Position numbers and translations under genes: made by a program
Assembly (NCBI GenBank): GCA_948466345.1
Contig: CAOKAC010000002.1
Coordinates: 62,001 to 126,000 of the forward strand
DNA from: an uncultured Clostridia bacterium
GTDB lineage: Bacteria; Bacillota; Clostridia; Oscillospirales; CAG-272
Length of the DNA stretch: 64,000 nt
Direction of reading: 5' to 3'
Shown: positions 34,299 through 44,247 of the stretch, one piece after another
Position numbering within the stretch: the stretch's first letter is position 1
Layout of the letters: every line of letters starts with the position of its first letter
The notes under the pieces: model-generated
The model's input: only the letters and a program-made list of their open reading frames with translations
Database searches by the model: none
Told to the model about the DNA's origin: nothing

Positions 34299-34327
34299 TT
34301 GCATAAATTGCATTTTTGTGTTATTAT
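34299..34327 (+). promoter_or_regulatory. promoter for the SRP RNA gene
   Basis: TTGCAT (34299-34304), 17 bp, TATTAT (34322-34327); the RNA should begin about 10-30 bp downstream. Confidence 0.55.
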
Positions 34328-34358
34328 AATAATATCGTCTGCCTATGGCAGAAAATGA

Positions 34359-34667
34359 ATACGAGCCTTAGAGAAAGGCCATACCAGCCGGGGGAGTAGC
34401 GGGCCCTTGTACCTGAAATCCGCTGTACGCAGGGGTGGCATCCTGTCCTGAGGGCTGACTTTTTGCGGCCTGTATCATACTTTTTCTGTGTTGAGGAACG
34501 GGTCCCGGCGCAATCGGCGGCTGCGAACCATGTCAGGTGGGGAACCAAGCAGCATTAAGCAGTTTACCCGATGTGCCGCCGGGGTGCCTGTTCTGAGCAG
34601 TCGGTATGACGTCGCGCAGAAGGTCTTTCCAAATTACAGGTGTATGGCCTTTCTCTAAGGCTCGTAT
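34359..34667 (+). ncRNA. ffs: signal recognition particle RNA, large Gram-positive type with Alu domain
   Basis: The 300-nt intergenic region before dnaX contains the SRP RNA. The Alu part is GGGGGAGTAGCGGGCCC...TGTACCTGAAATCCGC, and the S-domain tetraloop helix is ACCATGTCAGGTGGGGAACC with AAGCAGCATTAAG and GATGTGCCGCCGGGG, as in Bacillus scRNA. The 5' and 3' ends (34359-34384 and 34642-34667) are a perfect 26-bp inverted repeat that closes the molecule and continues into TTTT, so it may be both the terminal helix and terminator or an RNase III site. The position upstream of dnaX is the same as in Bacillus. The exact mature ends are uncertain. Confidence 0.93.
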
Positions 34668-34712
34668 TTTCGTTAAAAAGTAAAGTACGATATATTTTAA
34701 GGAGGTTTTCCC

Positions 34713-36281
34713 ATGCATCAGGCCTTATACCGTAAATATCGGCCCCAAAGCTTTGATGATGTGTACGGCCAGGGACATATTACAGACGTGCTTCGGTATG
34801 AAGTAGAGCATGGCAGCATATCCCACGCTTATCTGTTCTGCGGCTCCCGGGGTACGGGGAAAACTACCTGTGCAAAAATACTGGCCCGGGCTGTGAACTG
34901 TGAGACTCCAAGACACGGGAACCCGTGCGGCCAGTGCGCCGCATGCAGGGAAATCGCGGCCGGGAGCGCCACAGATGTGATTGAAATGGATGCGGCCTCC
35001 AACAACGGCGTGGACGCTATCCGGCAAATCTGCGATGAAGCCGCTTATACACCTGCGGCGCTGCAGAAAAAAGTGTACATCATCGATGAAGTACATATGC
35101 TTTCCCAAGGGGCGTTCAACGCACTGCTGAAAACCATTGAAGAACCACCGGAGCATGTGGTATTTATTCTGGCAACTACAGAACTGCAAAAGCTGCCTGC
35201 CACCATTATCTCCCGCTGCCAGCGATTTGATTTTTATCGGATCGATGTAAAAGTGATTGCTGATCGTCTGCACTATATTGCAGAAAAAGAACAGATCGTC
35301 TTGTCTGACGATGCAGCAACCTTGCTGGCCAGACAGGCGCAGGGCGGGATGCGGGACGCCATCGGCCTGCTGGAACTGTGCGGTGCCGGCGGCGCAGAGA
35401 TAAGTGCGGATCAGGTGCAAAATACTTTAGGTCTGTCCGGATATGATGCGGCGGCAAAAGCGTTCTCTTATGTGGCACAGGAAAATATAGGCGCCCTGTT
35501 TGGTATTGTAGCAGAGGTAGTTTCTTCTGCAAAAGATATCTCCGTATACTGGCAGGAGCTTTTATCCTTTGTTCGGGATATGCTGATCTGTAAATATGCA
35601 GAGGATGCAGCAGCTTATCTGGATTTGACCGCCCAGGAGATGGAAACCCTCCCCGCGGCAGCAGCACAGTTTACCATGCCGCGCCTTATCCATATTTGTG
35701 GTCTGTTGGATGAAGCCGCTGCAAAAATGGTGCGCGCTCCAGCAGCCAAACGGATGACGGCAGAGCTGACGCTTCTCAAAATGTGCCAGCCCCAGTTGGA
35801 TGCGTCCCCGGAAGCATTGGCCGCAAGAATATCCGCTTTGGAGGACAAGCTCGCACTTCTGGACATGAATACTCCTATGGTTCGTCCACAACAGAAGCTC
35901 CCAGAAAAACCCACCAGGGAAGAAATACCGGTCGATAAGCCCGTCAAAGAAGAATCGGCCGCGCCCATACCCGCCCCTAACGAGTCAACGCCCGAACGTG
36001 TGCGAGACATCAGCGAAGCGTTGTCCCGACTGGACGATTCTCATAAAAGCCTTGCCGGTTTTTTGGCACAGGCGGATATTTCCACGTCTGCCGATGGACG
36101 AACACTGTACATTGCTGCCGAAGGCTTTGCCGCTGCAATGCTGGGGCAGACCGATGCTAAGAAAGCAATTGCGCAAGCTTTTGCCCTGGCAAAAATTACA
36201 GACGGTAAAGCTGCTGTAACAGTAGAGACAAAAGCGACGGCAGAGAAGCATGCAGCGGATGAAATCGGAAAGCTTCTTTGA
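34713..36281 (+). CDS. dnaX: DNA polymerase III subunit gamma/tau
   Basis: A 522-residue clamp-loader ATPase. Walker A GSRGTGKTTCAK (about 44-55), zinc cysteines in CETPRHGNPCGQCAAC, Walker B IDEVHML (about 128), sensor TTELQKLPATIISRCQRFDF. From about residue 370 there is a Pro/Glu-rich linker and a small C-terminal domain, the tau-type region. SD AAGGAGG at 7 nt, ATG 34713. It opens the dnaX-ybaB-recR order typical of bacteria. Confidence 0.97.
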   Translation: MHQALYRKYRPQSFDDVYGQGHITDVLRYEVEHGSISHAYLFCGSRGTGKTTCAKILARAVNCETPRHGNPCGQCAACREIAAGSATDVIEMDAASNNGVDAIRQICDEAAYTPAALQKKVYIIDEVHMLSQGAFNALLKTIEEPPEHVVFILATTELQKLPATIISRCQRFDFYRIDVKVIADRLHYIAEKEQIVLSDDAATLLARQAQGGMRDAIGLLELCGAGGAEISADQVQNTLGLSGYDAAAKAFSYVAQENIGALFGIVAEVVSSAKDISVYWQELLSFVRDMLICKYAEDAAAYLDLTAQEMETLPAAAAQFTMPRLIHICGLLDEAAAKMVRAPAAKRMTAELTLLKMCQPQLDASPEALAARISALEDKLALLDMNTPMVRPQQKLPEKPTREEIPVDKPVKEESAAPIPAPNESTPERVRDISEALSRLDDSHKSLAGFLAQADISTSADGRTLYIAAEGFAAAMLGQTDAKKAIAQAFALAKITDGKAAVTVETKATAEKHAADEIGKLL

Positions 36282-36332
36282 TTTCCCTTTATTTATCATA
36301 AACCCAATCCCAAGAAAGGACATGTATAAATT

Positions 36333-36689
36333 ATGAAAGCAAGACTTCCCCAAGGTCGGGGCGGCGGCATGGGCAACATGCAGGATATGCTAAAGCAAGC
36401 CCAAAAAATGCAGGAGGACATGGCCGCACTCCAGGAAGAACTGGACGAAAAGGAATATGACATCAGCGCAGGAGGCGGCGCCGTAAAAGTAAAAATCAGC
36501 GGCAAGCTGGATGTACGCAGTATAGAGATCAGTCCGGAAATTGTAGACCCGGATGATGTGGAAACCCTGCAGGATATTTTGACCGCCGCCGTAAACGAAG
36601 CGATCAAAACGGTCACGGATACAAACAACGAAGAAATGGGAAAGGTCACAGGCCCGCTGAGCGGCATGGGACTGCCGGGGATGCTGTAA
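36333..36689 (+). CDS. YbaB/EbfC nucleoid-associated protein
   Basis: A 118-residue DNA-binding protein of the family's usual size. Gly-rich start (RLPQGRGGGMGNMQDMLKQAQKMQ), then the dimer core GGGAVKVKISGKLDVRSIEISPEIVDPDDVETLQDILTAAVNEAI, typical of YbaB. It lies between dnaX and recR, as usual, and its stop codon is followed after 1 bp by recR. Confidence 0.95.
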   Translation: MKARLPQGRGGGMGNMQDMLKQAQKMQEDMAALQEELDEKEYDISAGGGAVKVKISGKLDVRSIEISPEIVDPDDVETLQDILTAAVNEAIKTVTDTNNEEMGKVTGPLSGMGLPGML

Positions 36690-36690
36690 T

Positions 36691-37311
36691 ATGGCGGTAT
36701 ACCCCGAACAGATTGAACGGCTGTGCGATATGTTTCGGCGGCTGGACGGCATCGGCAGAAAAACGGCCATGCGTCTGACCTTGAGTGTGCTGGATCTGCC
36801 CCAGGAGGACGTGGATGCATTTGCCCAAGCGCTGACAGCAGCCAAAACAGAAGTGGGCTTTTGCAAATGCTGTCAGAACATTTCTGCAACAGAGCTTTGC
36901 CCGATTTGCGCTGCACCCGGCAGAGACCGCAGCGTCATCTGTGTGGTAGAAGATTTCAGAGCCGCCATGGCGCTAGAAAAAATGAAGGAATATAACGGGC
37001 TGTATCACGTACTGCACGGTGTAATCTCTCCTATGAAGGGAATCGGCCCGGAAAAACTGAAAATTCGGGAACTGATTTCTCGGCTGGACAAGGATGTGAC
37101 AGAAGTCATACTTGCCACCAATCCCACACCGGAAGGGGAGACTACAGCTATGTATCTGTCTCGGTTAATCGCACCCCTAGGCGTACAGGTAAGCAGAATC
37201 GCCAACGGGATGCCGGTGGGGGGAGACCTGGAATATGCAGACGAAATTACCCTGCGGAGGGCTATTGAAGGCCGATACAGCATGGACAGCGCAAGTCATA
37301 CCGCGCAATAA
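36691..37311 (+). CDS. recR: recombination protein RecR
   Basis: A 206-residue recombination mediator acting with RecO/RecF. A helix-hairpin-helix segment ([13 protein letters not shown]), a C4 zinc finger ([16 protein letters not shown]) and a Toprim domain ([47 protein letters not shown]). Full length. ATG 36691 sits 1 bp after the ybaB stop, so translation is coupled. The ~20 bp to icd suggest that icd may be read from the same transcript. Confidence 0.97.
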   Translation: MAVYPEQIERLCDMFRRLDGIGRKTAMRLTLSVLDLPQEDVDAFAQALTAAKTEVGFCKCCQNISATELCPICAAPGRDRSVICVVEDFRAAMALEKMKEYNGLYHVLHGVISPMKGIGPEKLKIRELISRLDKDVTEVILATNPTPEGETTAMYLSRLIAPLGVQVSRIANGMPVGGDLEYADEITLRRAIEGRYSMDSASHTAQ

Positions 37312-37331
37312 ATAGACGGAGGTTCAAATAT

Positions 37332-38543
37332 ATGGCAAAAATTCAGATGAAAACACCCCTAGTAGAGATGGACGGAGATGAAATGACCCGCGTGATCTGG
37401 CAGATGATCAAGGATGTTTTAATCCTCCCCCATGTAGAACTGAAAAGTGAATACTACGACCTGGGTCTGGTATGCAGAAACGATACCAACGATCAGATCA
37501 CCATTGACGCAGCCGAGGCTACCAAAAAATACGGTGTTGCGGTGAAATGTGCAACGATTACCCCCAACGCGGCACGGATGCCGGAATATAATCTAAAGGA
37601 AATGTGGAAAAGCCCTAACGGGACAATTCGCGCCATTTTAGACGGCACTGTTTTCCGTGCTCCCATTCTGGCTAAAGGAATCAATCCTTACATACCCACT
37701 TGGACAAAACCAATCACCATCGCCCGTCATGCATACGGGGATGTTTACAAAAATACAGAAATGCAGGTCCCTGCAGGAAGCAAATGTGAGCTGGTCTGCA
37801 CCGACGCCCAGGGCGTGGAAACCCGCCAGTTGATTCATTCCTTTGATGGAAACGGCGTCGTGCAGGGTATGCATAATACAGACAAGTCCATCTCCAGCTT
37901 CGCGCGCAGCTGCTTCAACTATGCACTTGATACAAAACAGGATTTGTGGTTTGCAACGAAAGACACCATATCCAAGAAATACGATCACCGGTTTAAGGAT
38001 ATTTTTGCAGAAATTTTTGATGCGGAGTATAAAGAAAAATTTGACGCAGCCGGATTGGAATATTTCTATACGCTGATCGATGACGCAGTATCTCGTGTGG
38101 TCCGCAGCAATGGCGGATATATTTGGGCATGCAAAAACTACGACGGGGATGTAATGAGCGATATGGTCGCCACCGCATACGGCAGTCTAGGTATGATGAC
38201 CAGCGTGCTGGTATCTCCTGACGGAGCATATGAATATGAGGCAGCTCACGGCACAGTACAGCGTCACTACTACAAGCATCTGAAAGGTGAAAAAACTTCC
38301 ACCAACAGCGTTGCTACTATCTTTGCATGGTCCGGCGCACTGCGCAAGCGGGGAGAGCTGGACGAGCTGCCACAGCTTTGCAGCTATGCGGACAAGCTGG
38401 AGCAGGCGACTATTGCCACTATTGAAGATGGCGTGATGACCGGGGACCTATATGTTCTATCCAATCTGGAAAACAAGCGCAAAGTGGACACGGAAGAATT
38501 TTTGCAGGAAATTGGCAAACGTCTGGACGCCCTGCTGGGATAA
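37332..38543 (+). CDS. icd: NADP-dependent isocitrate dehydrogenase, eukaryotic-type
   Basis: A 403-residue homodimer-type isocitrate dehydrogenase that converts isocitrate to 2-oxoglutarate. Landmarks: [13 protein letters not shown], the substrate region [34 protein letters not shown], the metal site [22 protein letters not shown], and the cofactor loop [30 protein letters not shown]. Similarity and length match the type II (human IDH1-like) subfamily, common in gut Clostridia. SD GGAGG about 9 nt before ATG 37332. Confidence 0.95.
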   Translation: MAKIQMKTPLVEMDGDEMTRVIWQMIKDVLILPHVELKSEYYDLGLVCRNDTNDQITIDAAEATKKYGVAVKCATITPNAARMPEYNLKEMWKSPNGTIRAILDGTVFRAPILAKGINPYIPTWTKPITIARHAYGDVYKNTEMQVPAGSKCELVCTDAQGVETRQLIHSFDGNGVVQGMHNTDKSISSFARSCFNYALDTKQDLWFATKDTISKKYDHRFKDIFAEIFDAEYKEKFDAAGLEYFYTLIDDAVSRVVRSNGGYIWACKNYDGDVMSDMVATAYGSLGMMTSVLVSPDGAYEYEAAHGTVQRHYYKHLKGEKTSTNSVATIFAWSGALRKRGELDELPQLCSYADKLEQATIATIEDGVMTGDLYVLSNLENKRKVDTEEFLQEIGKRLDALLG

Positions 38544-38600
38544 GAATAGAATGGGAGTAAAAAATTTCTCCTGTATAATATAAGAGCGCCCAAAAAAGTA

Positions 38601-38632
38601 AAAAAACCTGCTGCATCTGCAGCAGGTTTTTT
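38601..38632. terminator. bidirectional terminator between icd and fba
   Basis: 14-15-bp stem AAAAAACCTGCTGC/GCAGCAGGTTTTTT, with an ATCT-type loop and T-runs both ways. Confidence 0.9.
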
Positions 38633-38643
38633 CTTAAAGTTTC

Positions 38644-39507
38644 TTATGCCTTGCCAACGGAGCCAAACAACTCCATCTTTTCTTTTACTGTGTCCTTAAT
38701 AGCCTGGGTTCCGGGCGCCAGAAGCTTTCTGGGATCAAAGCCCTTGCCCTGCAGATCCTTACCTTCTTCAATATACTTACGTACAGCTTCTGCAAAAGAA
38801 ATTTGGCATTCCGTATTTACATTAATCTTTGCAACGCCCAAAGAAATGGCCTTTTTAATCATATCCTCAGGAATACCGGTGCCACCGTGGAGAACCAGAG
38901 GCATGTCCCCTGTTTTCTGCTGGATGGCATCCAATGTCTCAAAAGACAGACCCGCCCAATTTTCCGGATATTTGCCGTGAATGTTTCCAATACCCGCTGC
39001 AAGCATCGTTACACCCAAATCTGCGATCATTTTGCACTCGTCCGGGTCAGCGCACTCACCCATACCTACAACGCCATCTTCTTCACCACCGATGGAGCCG
39101 ACCTCTGCTTCCAGCGAAAGCCCCTTCTGTGCACAAACGTCAATCAGCTCCTTAGTCTTTGCAATGTTTTCTTCAATAGGATAGTGAGAACCATCAAACA
39201 TAATAGAAGAAAATCCTGCGTCGATACACTTGTAGCAGTCCTCATAGGTACCATGGTCCAGGTGCAGCGCAACCGGAACGGTAATACCAAGGCTGTCAAC
39301 CATTGCATCCACCATAGCGGCAACCGTTTTGAAGCCACACATGTACTTTCCGGCACCTGCGGAAACGCCCAGAATTACCGGACTGTTCAGCTCCTGTGCA
39401 GTTTCCAGAACCGCCTTTGTCCACTCCAGATTGTTGATATTGAACTGACCGACCGCATACTTGCCAGCCTTTGCCTTTGTCAGCATCTCTTTTGCATTCA
39501 CTAACAT
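38644..39507 (-). CDS. fba: class II fructose-bisphosphate aldolase
   Basis: A 287-residue zinc aldolase of glycolysis that splits fructose-1,6-bisphosphate. LVNAKEMLTKAKAGKYAVGQFNINN at the N-terminus, zinc histidines in HLDHGT (about 83-88) and LVLHGGTGIP (about 205-214), ECADPDECKMI, and FDGSHYPIEENI. Start ATG 39507 with AAAGGAG 8 nt upstream. It has its own promoter (39547-39575), and it diverges from pyk. Confidence 0.96.
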   Translation of the reverse strand: MLVNAKEMLTKAKAGKYAVGQFNINNLEWTKAVLETAQELNSPVILGVSAGAGKYMCGFKTVAAMVDAMVDSLGITVPVALHLDHGTYEDCYKCIDAGFSSIMFDGSHYPIEENIAKTKELIDVCAQKGLSLEAEVGSIGGEEDGVVGMGECADPDECKMIADLGVTMLAAGIGNIHGKYPENWAGLSFETLDAIQQKTGDMPLVLHGGTGIPEDMIKKAISLGVAKINVNTECQISFAEAVRKYIEEGKDLQGKGFDPRKLLAPGTQAIKDTVKEKMELFGSVGKA

Positions 39508-39546
39508 TTGCGCACTCCTTTAGAACTTGTATATTTTGTTCTTTTT

Positions 39547-39575
39547 ATTATATACCGGACAGCATACAAAATCAA
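39547..39575 (-). promoter_or_regulatory. sigma-A-type promoter for fba
   Basis: Minus strand TTGATT (39575-39570), 17 bp, TATAAT (39552-39547), 40 bp before the start codon. Confidence 0.65.
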
Positions 39576-39670
39576 GCCTTTCCGCACAGAATTTTCCAAA
39601 GGAGAACAGAACTCTACAAAAAGCATAAGGGAAATTTTCCTTCCGTTCATATTTTAAGGCAAAAATACAA

Positions 39671-39699
39671 TTGACAACACATCGGGCTTGTAATACTAT
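39671..39699 (+). promoter_or_regulatory. sigma-A-type promoter for pyk
   Basis: TTGACA (39671-39676), 17 bp, TACTAT (39694-39699). Confidence 0.65.
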
Positions 39700-39754
39700 A
39701 ATATGTAGCAAAAACAATCCACAAACTTGCAACTGAGAAAGGCACGGTAAAAGG

Positions 39755-41173
39755 ATGCGAAAAACCAAAATCGTTTGTACACTGGGTCCGGCTAGCAACA
39801 GTGAAAAAACCATGAGAAAAATGCTGCGGGCCGGCATGAATGTAGCGCGGCTGAATTTCTCTCATGGAACCCATGAGGAACACAAGAAAACCATTGATCG
39901 CTTCCGAAGCGTGCGGGATCAGATGCATATTTCTGCAGCAGTCATGCTGGATACAAAAGGACCTGAAATCCGAATTAAGACTTTAAAAGACGGAAGTGCT
40001 GCAATTCATGCGGGAGATACGTATATCTTCACTTCCAGAGAGGTGGAAGGCAATGAAAAGGAAGTATCCATCACATATGCCCCGCTGCCCGGTCAATTGA
40101 CGCCAGACACCCGTATCCTTTTGGACGATGGCCGCCTTGCATTCACCGTTTTAGAAACCACCCAAACAGATATTATCTGCCGGGTGGATACAGACGGAAC
40201 GATTAAAAACAGAAAGTCCATTAACATTCCCAATTTCCCAATTGATATGCCGTACTTGAGCGAGGCAGACAAGGCGGACGTCATCTTTGGAATAGAAAAC
40301 GACGTGGACTTTATTGCAGCATCCTTTGTCCGCAGCAGCGATGACGTAATTGCGCTGCGTAAATTCATGGATTATAACGGTGGACACAAAATAAAAATTA
40401 TTTCCAAAATCGAAAACATGCAAGGCGTAGAAAACTTTGACGGCATTTTAGAAGTGTCCGACGGCATCATGGTAGCCAGAGGCGACATGGGCGTGGAAGT
40501 AGATTTTGAAAAGCTGCCCGGTATTCAAAAGCGGTTCATCAAAAAATGTTACCAGTCCGGCAAAATTGTGATTACCGCCACCCAAATGCTGGAATCAATG
40601 ATCAGTAGCACAACCCCGACTCGTGCGGAGATATCGGATGTGGCAAACGCCGTATTTGACGGAACCAGCGCCGTGATGCTGTCTGGAGAGACGGCAATGG
40701 GGATCGATCCCCCACACGTGGTAGAAGTGATGTCTAAAATTGCCAGGCAGGCCGAGCAAGACGCCTTTGACATGTATGCATATTCCGATATCAAGTATGA
40801 AGTAGACGACGAGGATACTACAAATGCCATCTGTGACGCAGCTTGTACCACAGCCAGAGATTTGCGGGCCAAGGCGATTATTGCCGTTACTCAGTCCGGC
40901 TATACTGCCCGTCTGGTATCCAAGTTTCGCCCTTTGCAGACCATTGTAGCTGCTACGCCGGAACAAAAAACCTATCACCAGCTTTCCATGTCCTGGGGAG
41001 TGCATGCAGTAATCGCCCTGGACCAGCAGGATACAGACAGTCTGTTCCGCCACGCTATTGACTGTGCAAAGCAAATTGATGCAGTGGCCAAAGGCGATAC
41101 CGCGGTGATTACCGGCGGCGTTCCGCTAAATGTAAATGGTACTACAAATACCTTGAAAGTTGTTATGATTTAG
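39755..41173 (+). CDS. pyk: pyruvate kinase
   Basis: A 472-residue pyruvate kinase, converting phosphoenolpyruvate to pyruvate with ATP formation. MRKTKIVCTLGPASNS start, RLNFSHGTHEEH, DTKGPEIR, KIENMQGVENFDGILEVSDGIMVARGDMGVEV (catalytic and metal region), and TRAEISDVANAVFDGTSAVMLSGETA. It lacks the extra C-terminal PEP-utiliser domain of the Bacillus enzyme, so it is the short form. An SD-like AAAAGG touches the ATG and a second AAAGG lies 12 nt upstream. Diverges from fba. Confidence 0.97.
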   Translation: MRKTKIVCTLGPASNSEKTMRKMLRAGMNVARLNFSHGTHEEHKKTIDRFRSVRDQMHISAAVMLDTKGPEIRIKTLKDGSAAIHAGDTYIFTSREVEGNEKEVSITYAPLPGQLTPDTRILLDDGRLAFTVLETTQTDIICRVDTDGTIKNRKSINIPNFPIDMPYLSEADKADVIFGIENDVDFIAASFVRSSDDVIALRKFMDYNGGHKIKIISKIENMQGVENFDGILEVSDGIMVARGDMGVEVDFEKLPGIQKRFIKKCYQSGKIVITATQMLESMISSTTPTRAEISDVANAVFDGTSAVMLSGETAMGIDPPHVVEVMSKIARQAEQDAFDMYAYSDIKYEVDDEDTTNAICDAACTTARDLRAKAIIAVTQSGYTARLVSKFRPLQTIVAATPEQKTYHQLSMSWGVHAVIALDQQDTDSLFRHAIDCAKQIDAVAKGDTAVITGGVPLNVNGTTNTLKVVMI

Positions 41174-41185
41174 GTTTATAGAAAG

Positions 41186-41216
41186 AAAAAGCAGGCTCCC
41201 AGGGGGCCTGCTTTTT
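41186..41216. terminator. bidirectional terminator between pyk and eno
   Basis: 11-bp stem AAAAAGCAGGC/GCCTGCTTTTT with a 9-nt loop and T-runs on both strands. Confidence 0.9.
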
Positions 41217-41223
41217 ATCATTA

Positions 41224-42492
41224 TCATATATTCTGCCCATATACCGCCGCGCTGCCCAGCTGGGCTTCTATGTGCAGAAGTCGGTTATATTTTGCCACAC
41301 GCTCGCTCCGACAGGGTGCGCCGCACTTGATATAGCCCGCGTTTATGCCTACCGCAATATCTGCAATGCTTGTATCCTCCGTCTCGCCCGACCTATGGGA
41401 AATTATCGTCCGATATCCGTTTTCCTGTGCCAGACGTATCACCTGCAGCGTCTCAGACAAAGTTCCAATCTGATTGGGCTTAATCAAAATCGCATTGCCG
41501 ACGCCCTGCAGAATTCCCTGCTGCAAACGCATAGTATTGGTTACAAACAAGTCGTCGCCTACAAGCGCAATCTGGCCGCCAAGCCGGCGGGTCATCTGCG
41601 CCCATCCTGCAAAATCATCTTCACCAAGGCCGTCTTCAATTGATACAATGGGATACTTCAAACGCAGCGCATCCCATTTATCAATTAACTGTTCTACTGT
41701 CAGCCGTGTGCCCGCCTTGGGAAGAACATAGTCTTCTCCCTGCACCCATTCGCTTGCAGCGGCGTCCAGGGCAATTTTTACCTGATCCGTCGTATATCCT
41801 GCCTCAGTGATGGCGGCAACCAAATAATCCAAAGCCTCTTCTTCGCCAGACAGGTTTGGCGCATAGCCGCCCTCATCTCCTACCCCGGTAGACTTGCCGT
41901 CTCGCTGTAAAAGTCTTCCCAAGGCATGATAAATCTCGCTTCCCGCCTGCAACGCCTTGGAAAAGCTGTCAAATCCCTGCGGCATGATCATAAACTCCTG
42001 CACATCCACATTATTGTCCGCATGTGCGCCGCCATTGAGTACGTTCATCATGGGAACCGGAAGCCGTACCGCCTGCACGCCTCCGATATACCGATACAGG
42101 GGAAGCCTTGCCGCCTGTGCCCCCGCTTTCGCCGCTGCCAAAGATACCGCCAGCGTGGCGTTGGCTCCAAGATTCGATTTGTCCTCCGTATCGTCCAACT
42201 GCAGCAATTTTCTGTCTATTCCCTGCTGATTCAGTTGGTGTCCAGTCAAAGCCGGGCAGATCACACGATTTACATTATCTGCCGCCTGCTGCACTCCCTT
42301 GCCGTTATAGCGTTTTTTGTCTCCATCCCGCAGTTCCAGCGCCTCATGTTTTCCTGTGGACGCACCGGAGGGTACAGCGGCAGCTCCTCCAGTTCCATCC
42401 TCCAGCAATACCATCGCTTCCACGGTAGGATTGCCTCTGGAATCCAAAATTTCCTCCGCACATACACTTTTGATTTTTACGGGAAATGCCAT
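41224..42492 (-). CDS. eno: enolase
   Basis: A 422-residue glycolytic enzyme that makes phosphoenolpyruvate. [45 protein letters not shown], the metal ligands around [20 protein letters not shown] and [21 protein letters not shown] and the signature [17 protein letters not shown]. Start ATG 42492, SD AAAGGCGG. It converges with pyk, so the two last enzymes of glycolysis are adjacent. Confidence 0.97.
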   Translation of the reverse strand: MAFPVKIKSVCAEEILDSRGNPTVEAMVLLEDGTGGAAAVPSGASTGKHEALELRDGDKKRYNGKGVQQAADNVNRVICPALTGHQLNQQGIDRKLLQLDDTEDKSNLGANATLAVSLAAAKAGAQAARLPLYRYIGGVQAVRLPVPMMNVLNGGAHADNNVDVQEFMIMPQGFDSFSKALQAGSEIYHALGRLLQRDGKSTGVGDEGGYAPNLSGEEEALDYLVAAITEAGYTTDQVKIALDAAASEWVQGEDYVLPKAGTRLTVEQLIDKWDALRLKYPIVSIEDGLGEDDFAGWAQMTRRLGGQIALVGDDLFVTNTMRLQQGILQGVGNAILIKPNQIGTLSETLQVIRLAQENGYRTIISHRSGETEDTSIADIAVGINAGYIKCGAPCRSERVAKYNRLLHIEAQLGSAAVYGQNI

Positions 42493-42515
42493 TTTTTAGT
42501 CCGCCTTTCTTGTAT

Positions 42516-42543
42516 TTTATACTGCGCAGCGTCCTCGCCGCAA
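42516..42543 (-). promoter_or_regulatory. candidate promoter for eno
   Basis: Minus strand TTGCGG (42543-42538), 16 bp, TATAAA (42521-42516); the -10 is 23 bp before the start codon. Confidence 0.35.
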
Positions 42544-42698
42544 GATACCTTTTTTCCATACTTTTCTATAGTATGAGCAACACAACGCCTGTTTATTCCC
42601 TTTTGGGTAGCAAATTCAAGGGAAAATACATACACTGAATTAGAGAATTAGAAAGAACGCCTGTGCTTTACAAGGCTCGAAAGTGAGGAATGCAGATT

Positions 42699-43997
42699 AT
42701 GATGACAATCTATACAGTACAGCCGGGGGACACCATCAACTCTATTTCCCAAAGATTTGAAGTGCCGCAGGCACAGATTATTGCCACAAACGAACTGGAA
42801 AATCCAGCGCAGCTTAGCGTCGGCCAGTCGCTGGTAATTCAATTTCCCGAACAAACCTATACTGTAGAAGAGGGAGACACCTTGGAATGGATCGCAAGAG
42901 GCTTCAACACTACCGTAGACGCACTCCAGCGGAATAATCCACAGCTATCCGGCAGGGAAACCATCTATCCCGGCCAGACGTTAGTAATCTCTTACGGGCA
43001 GCCCCCGCTAGGAGAAATCAGCGTTACCGGATTTGCCTATCCATACATATCCGACGGGGTACTGTTGCGCACACTGCCCTACCTTACATACCTATCCATA
43101 TTCTCTTACGGACTCAATCCGGACGGCACTCTGATCCCACCAGAAGGCGGAGGAGACCAGCGTCTGGTGGATGCTGCCGTTGATGGCGGCGTAGTTCCCC
43201 TTTTGATGCTCACTTCTCTTTCCGCTGATGGAACCTTTTCAAACGAACTGGTAAATTCTATACTTTCTGATCCTGCACTGCAGCAAAAAGTTATTGCAAA
43301 CACAGTAGAAACTGTAAAGCGTATGGGCTATGGCGGCGTAGATGTAGATTTTGAATACATCTCGCCGCAGTATGCCCAAGCATACGCAGACTTTGTCAGT
43401 GCACTGCGAACCGCCCTTGGTGAAGACTATACAGTATTTACCGATCTGGCGCCCAAAACATCGGCGGCACAGCCGGAGCTTTTGTATGCAGGACACAACT
43501 ACAACGCGCTGGGGCAGGCTGCAGACGATGTACTGCTGATGACCTATGAATGGGGGTATCAGTTCGGACCGCCGCTGCCAGTTTCCCCTATAGATCAGGT
43601 ACGCCGCGTTATCGAATACGCGCTTACTGAAATCCCGGCGGAAAAAATTTCGGTAGGAATCCCTACATATGGCTATGACTGGACCCTCCCCTTTGAACGT
43701 GGAACCGCTGCAGAACCGCTGTCTGCGCAGGCGGCAGTAGAACGCGCATTTGAGAAAAAGGCCCAAATCGAGTATGACGAAATCGCTCAGGCTCCATATT
43801 TTACATATTGGCAGCAAGACGCATCAGGCACGCCTAGAGAACATATCGTCTGGTTTCAGGATGCCAGAAGCGCCGATGCAATGCTGCGGCTGGTGCGGGA
43901 ATACGGACTGGACGGTGCGGGAATTTGGAACGTCATGCGGTGGTTTCCCCAGGTATGGGCTATTTTAAATCAGTTGTATACCATACGGAAAAAGTAA
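42699..43997 (+). CDS. LysM-GH18 protein, spore-germination glycosidase type
   Basis: A 432-residue protein. Two N-terminal LysM domains (about 3-48, IYTVQPGDTINSISQRF, and 52-97, TYTVEEGDTLEWIARGF) bind glycan; a GH18 domain follows (about 105-430) with the catalytic DxxDxDxE-type motif in GYGGVDVDFEYI and the LLMTYEWGYQFGPP and WFPQV segments. The architecture is that of SleL/YaaH-type spore cortex-lytic enzymes. There is no signal peptide, as in SleL. ATG 42699 is 9 nt after GAGGA; an ATG three codons earlier touches the SD. Confidence 0.88.
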   Translation: MMTIYTVQPGDTINSISQRFEVPQAQIIATNELENPAQLSVGQSLVIQFPEQTYTVEEGDTLEWIARGFNTTVDALQRNNPQLSGRETIYPGQTLVISYGQPPLGEISVTGFAYPYISDGVLLRTLPYLTYLSIFSYGLNPDGTLIPPEGGGDQRLVDAAVDGGVVPLLMLTSLSADGTFSNELVNSILSDPALQQKVIANTVETVKRMGYGGVDVDFEYISPQYAQAYADFVSALRTALGEDYTVFTDLAPKTSAAQPELLYAGHNYNALGQAADDVLLMTYEWGYQFGPPLPVSPIDQVRRVIEYALTEIPAEKISVGIPTYGYDWTLPFERGTAAEPLSAQAAVERAFEKKAQIEYDEIAQAPYFTYWQQDASGTPREHIVWFQDARSADAMLRLVREYGLDGAGIWNVMRWFPQVWAILNQLYTIRKK

Positions 43998-44027
43998 AAT
44001 GCTCTCCCACATACACTACGTTCAACA

Positions 44028-44056
44028 GCTCCCTCATTAGAGGGAGCCTTTTTTGT
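44028..44056 (+). terminator. terminator after the LysM-GH18 gene
   Basis: 8-bp stem GCTCCCTC/GAGGGAGC, ATTA loop, then CTTTTTTG. Confidence 0.85.
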
Positions 44057-44088
44057 TTGTAAATTTTTCATGAATAAAGATTTCTCTC

Positions 44089-44117
44089 TTGCAACACCTT
44101 CCTATTTATGCTAAAAT
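44089..44117 (+). promoter_or_regulatory. sigma-A-type promoter for rpsB-tsf
   Basis: TTGCAA (44089-44094), 17 bp, TAAAAT (44112-44117). Confidence 0.65.
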
Positions 44118-44127
44118 ATAAAGCGTG

Positions 44128-44247
44128 CGCAATGCGTACAAATCACACATGCGGCTGTATGTAACTGCCGGTTGCCGGTTTGGACAGGCTGCCTGCCGGC
44201 TGCAGTTCGTTGCCCCATGGTGGAAAAAACCAAAGGAGGACATAATC
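44128..44247 (+). promoter_or_regulatory. rpsB leader, possible autoregulatory region
   Basis: The 5' untranslated region of about 120 nt is GC-rich, with complementary blocks CTGCCGG (44165-44171) and CCGGCTGCAG (44197-44206), before the SD AAAGGAGG. S2 leaders bind their protein in many bacteria; a match to the published consensus was not tested. Confidence 0.35.

Noticed and set aside
35060..35075. AAAAAAG stretch in dnaX as a programmed frameshift site
   Set aside because: It lies at about residue 117 in the motor domain, not at the gamma/tau junction, and the heptamer is not in the required frame.
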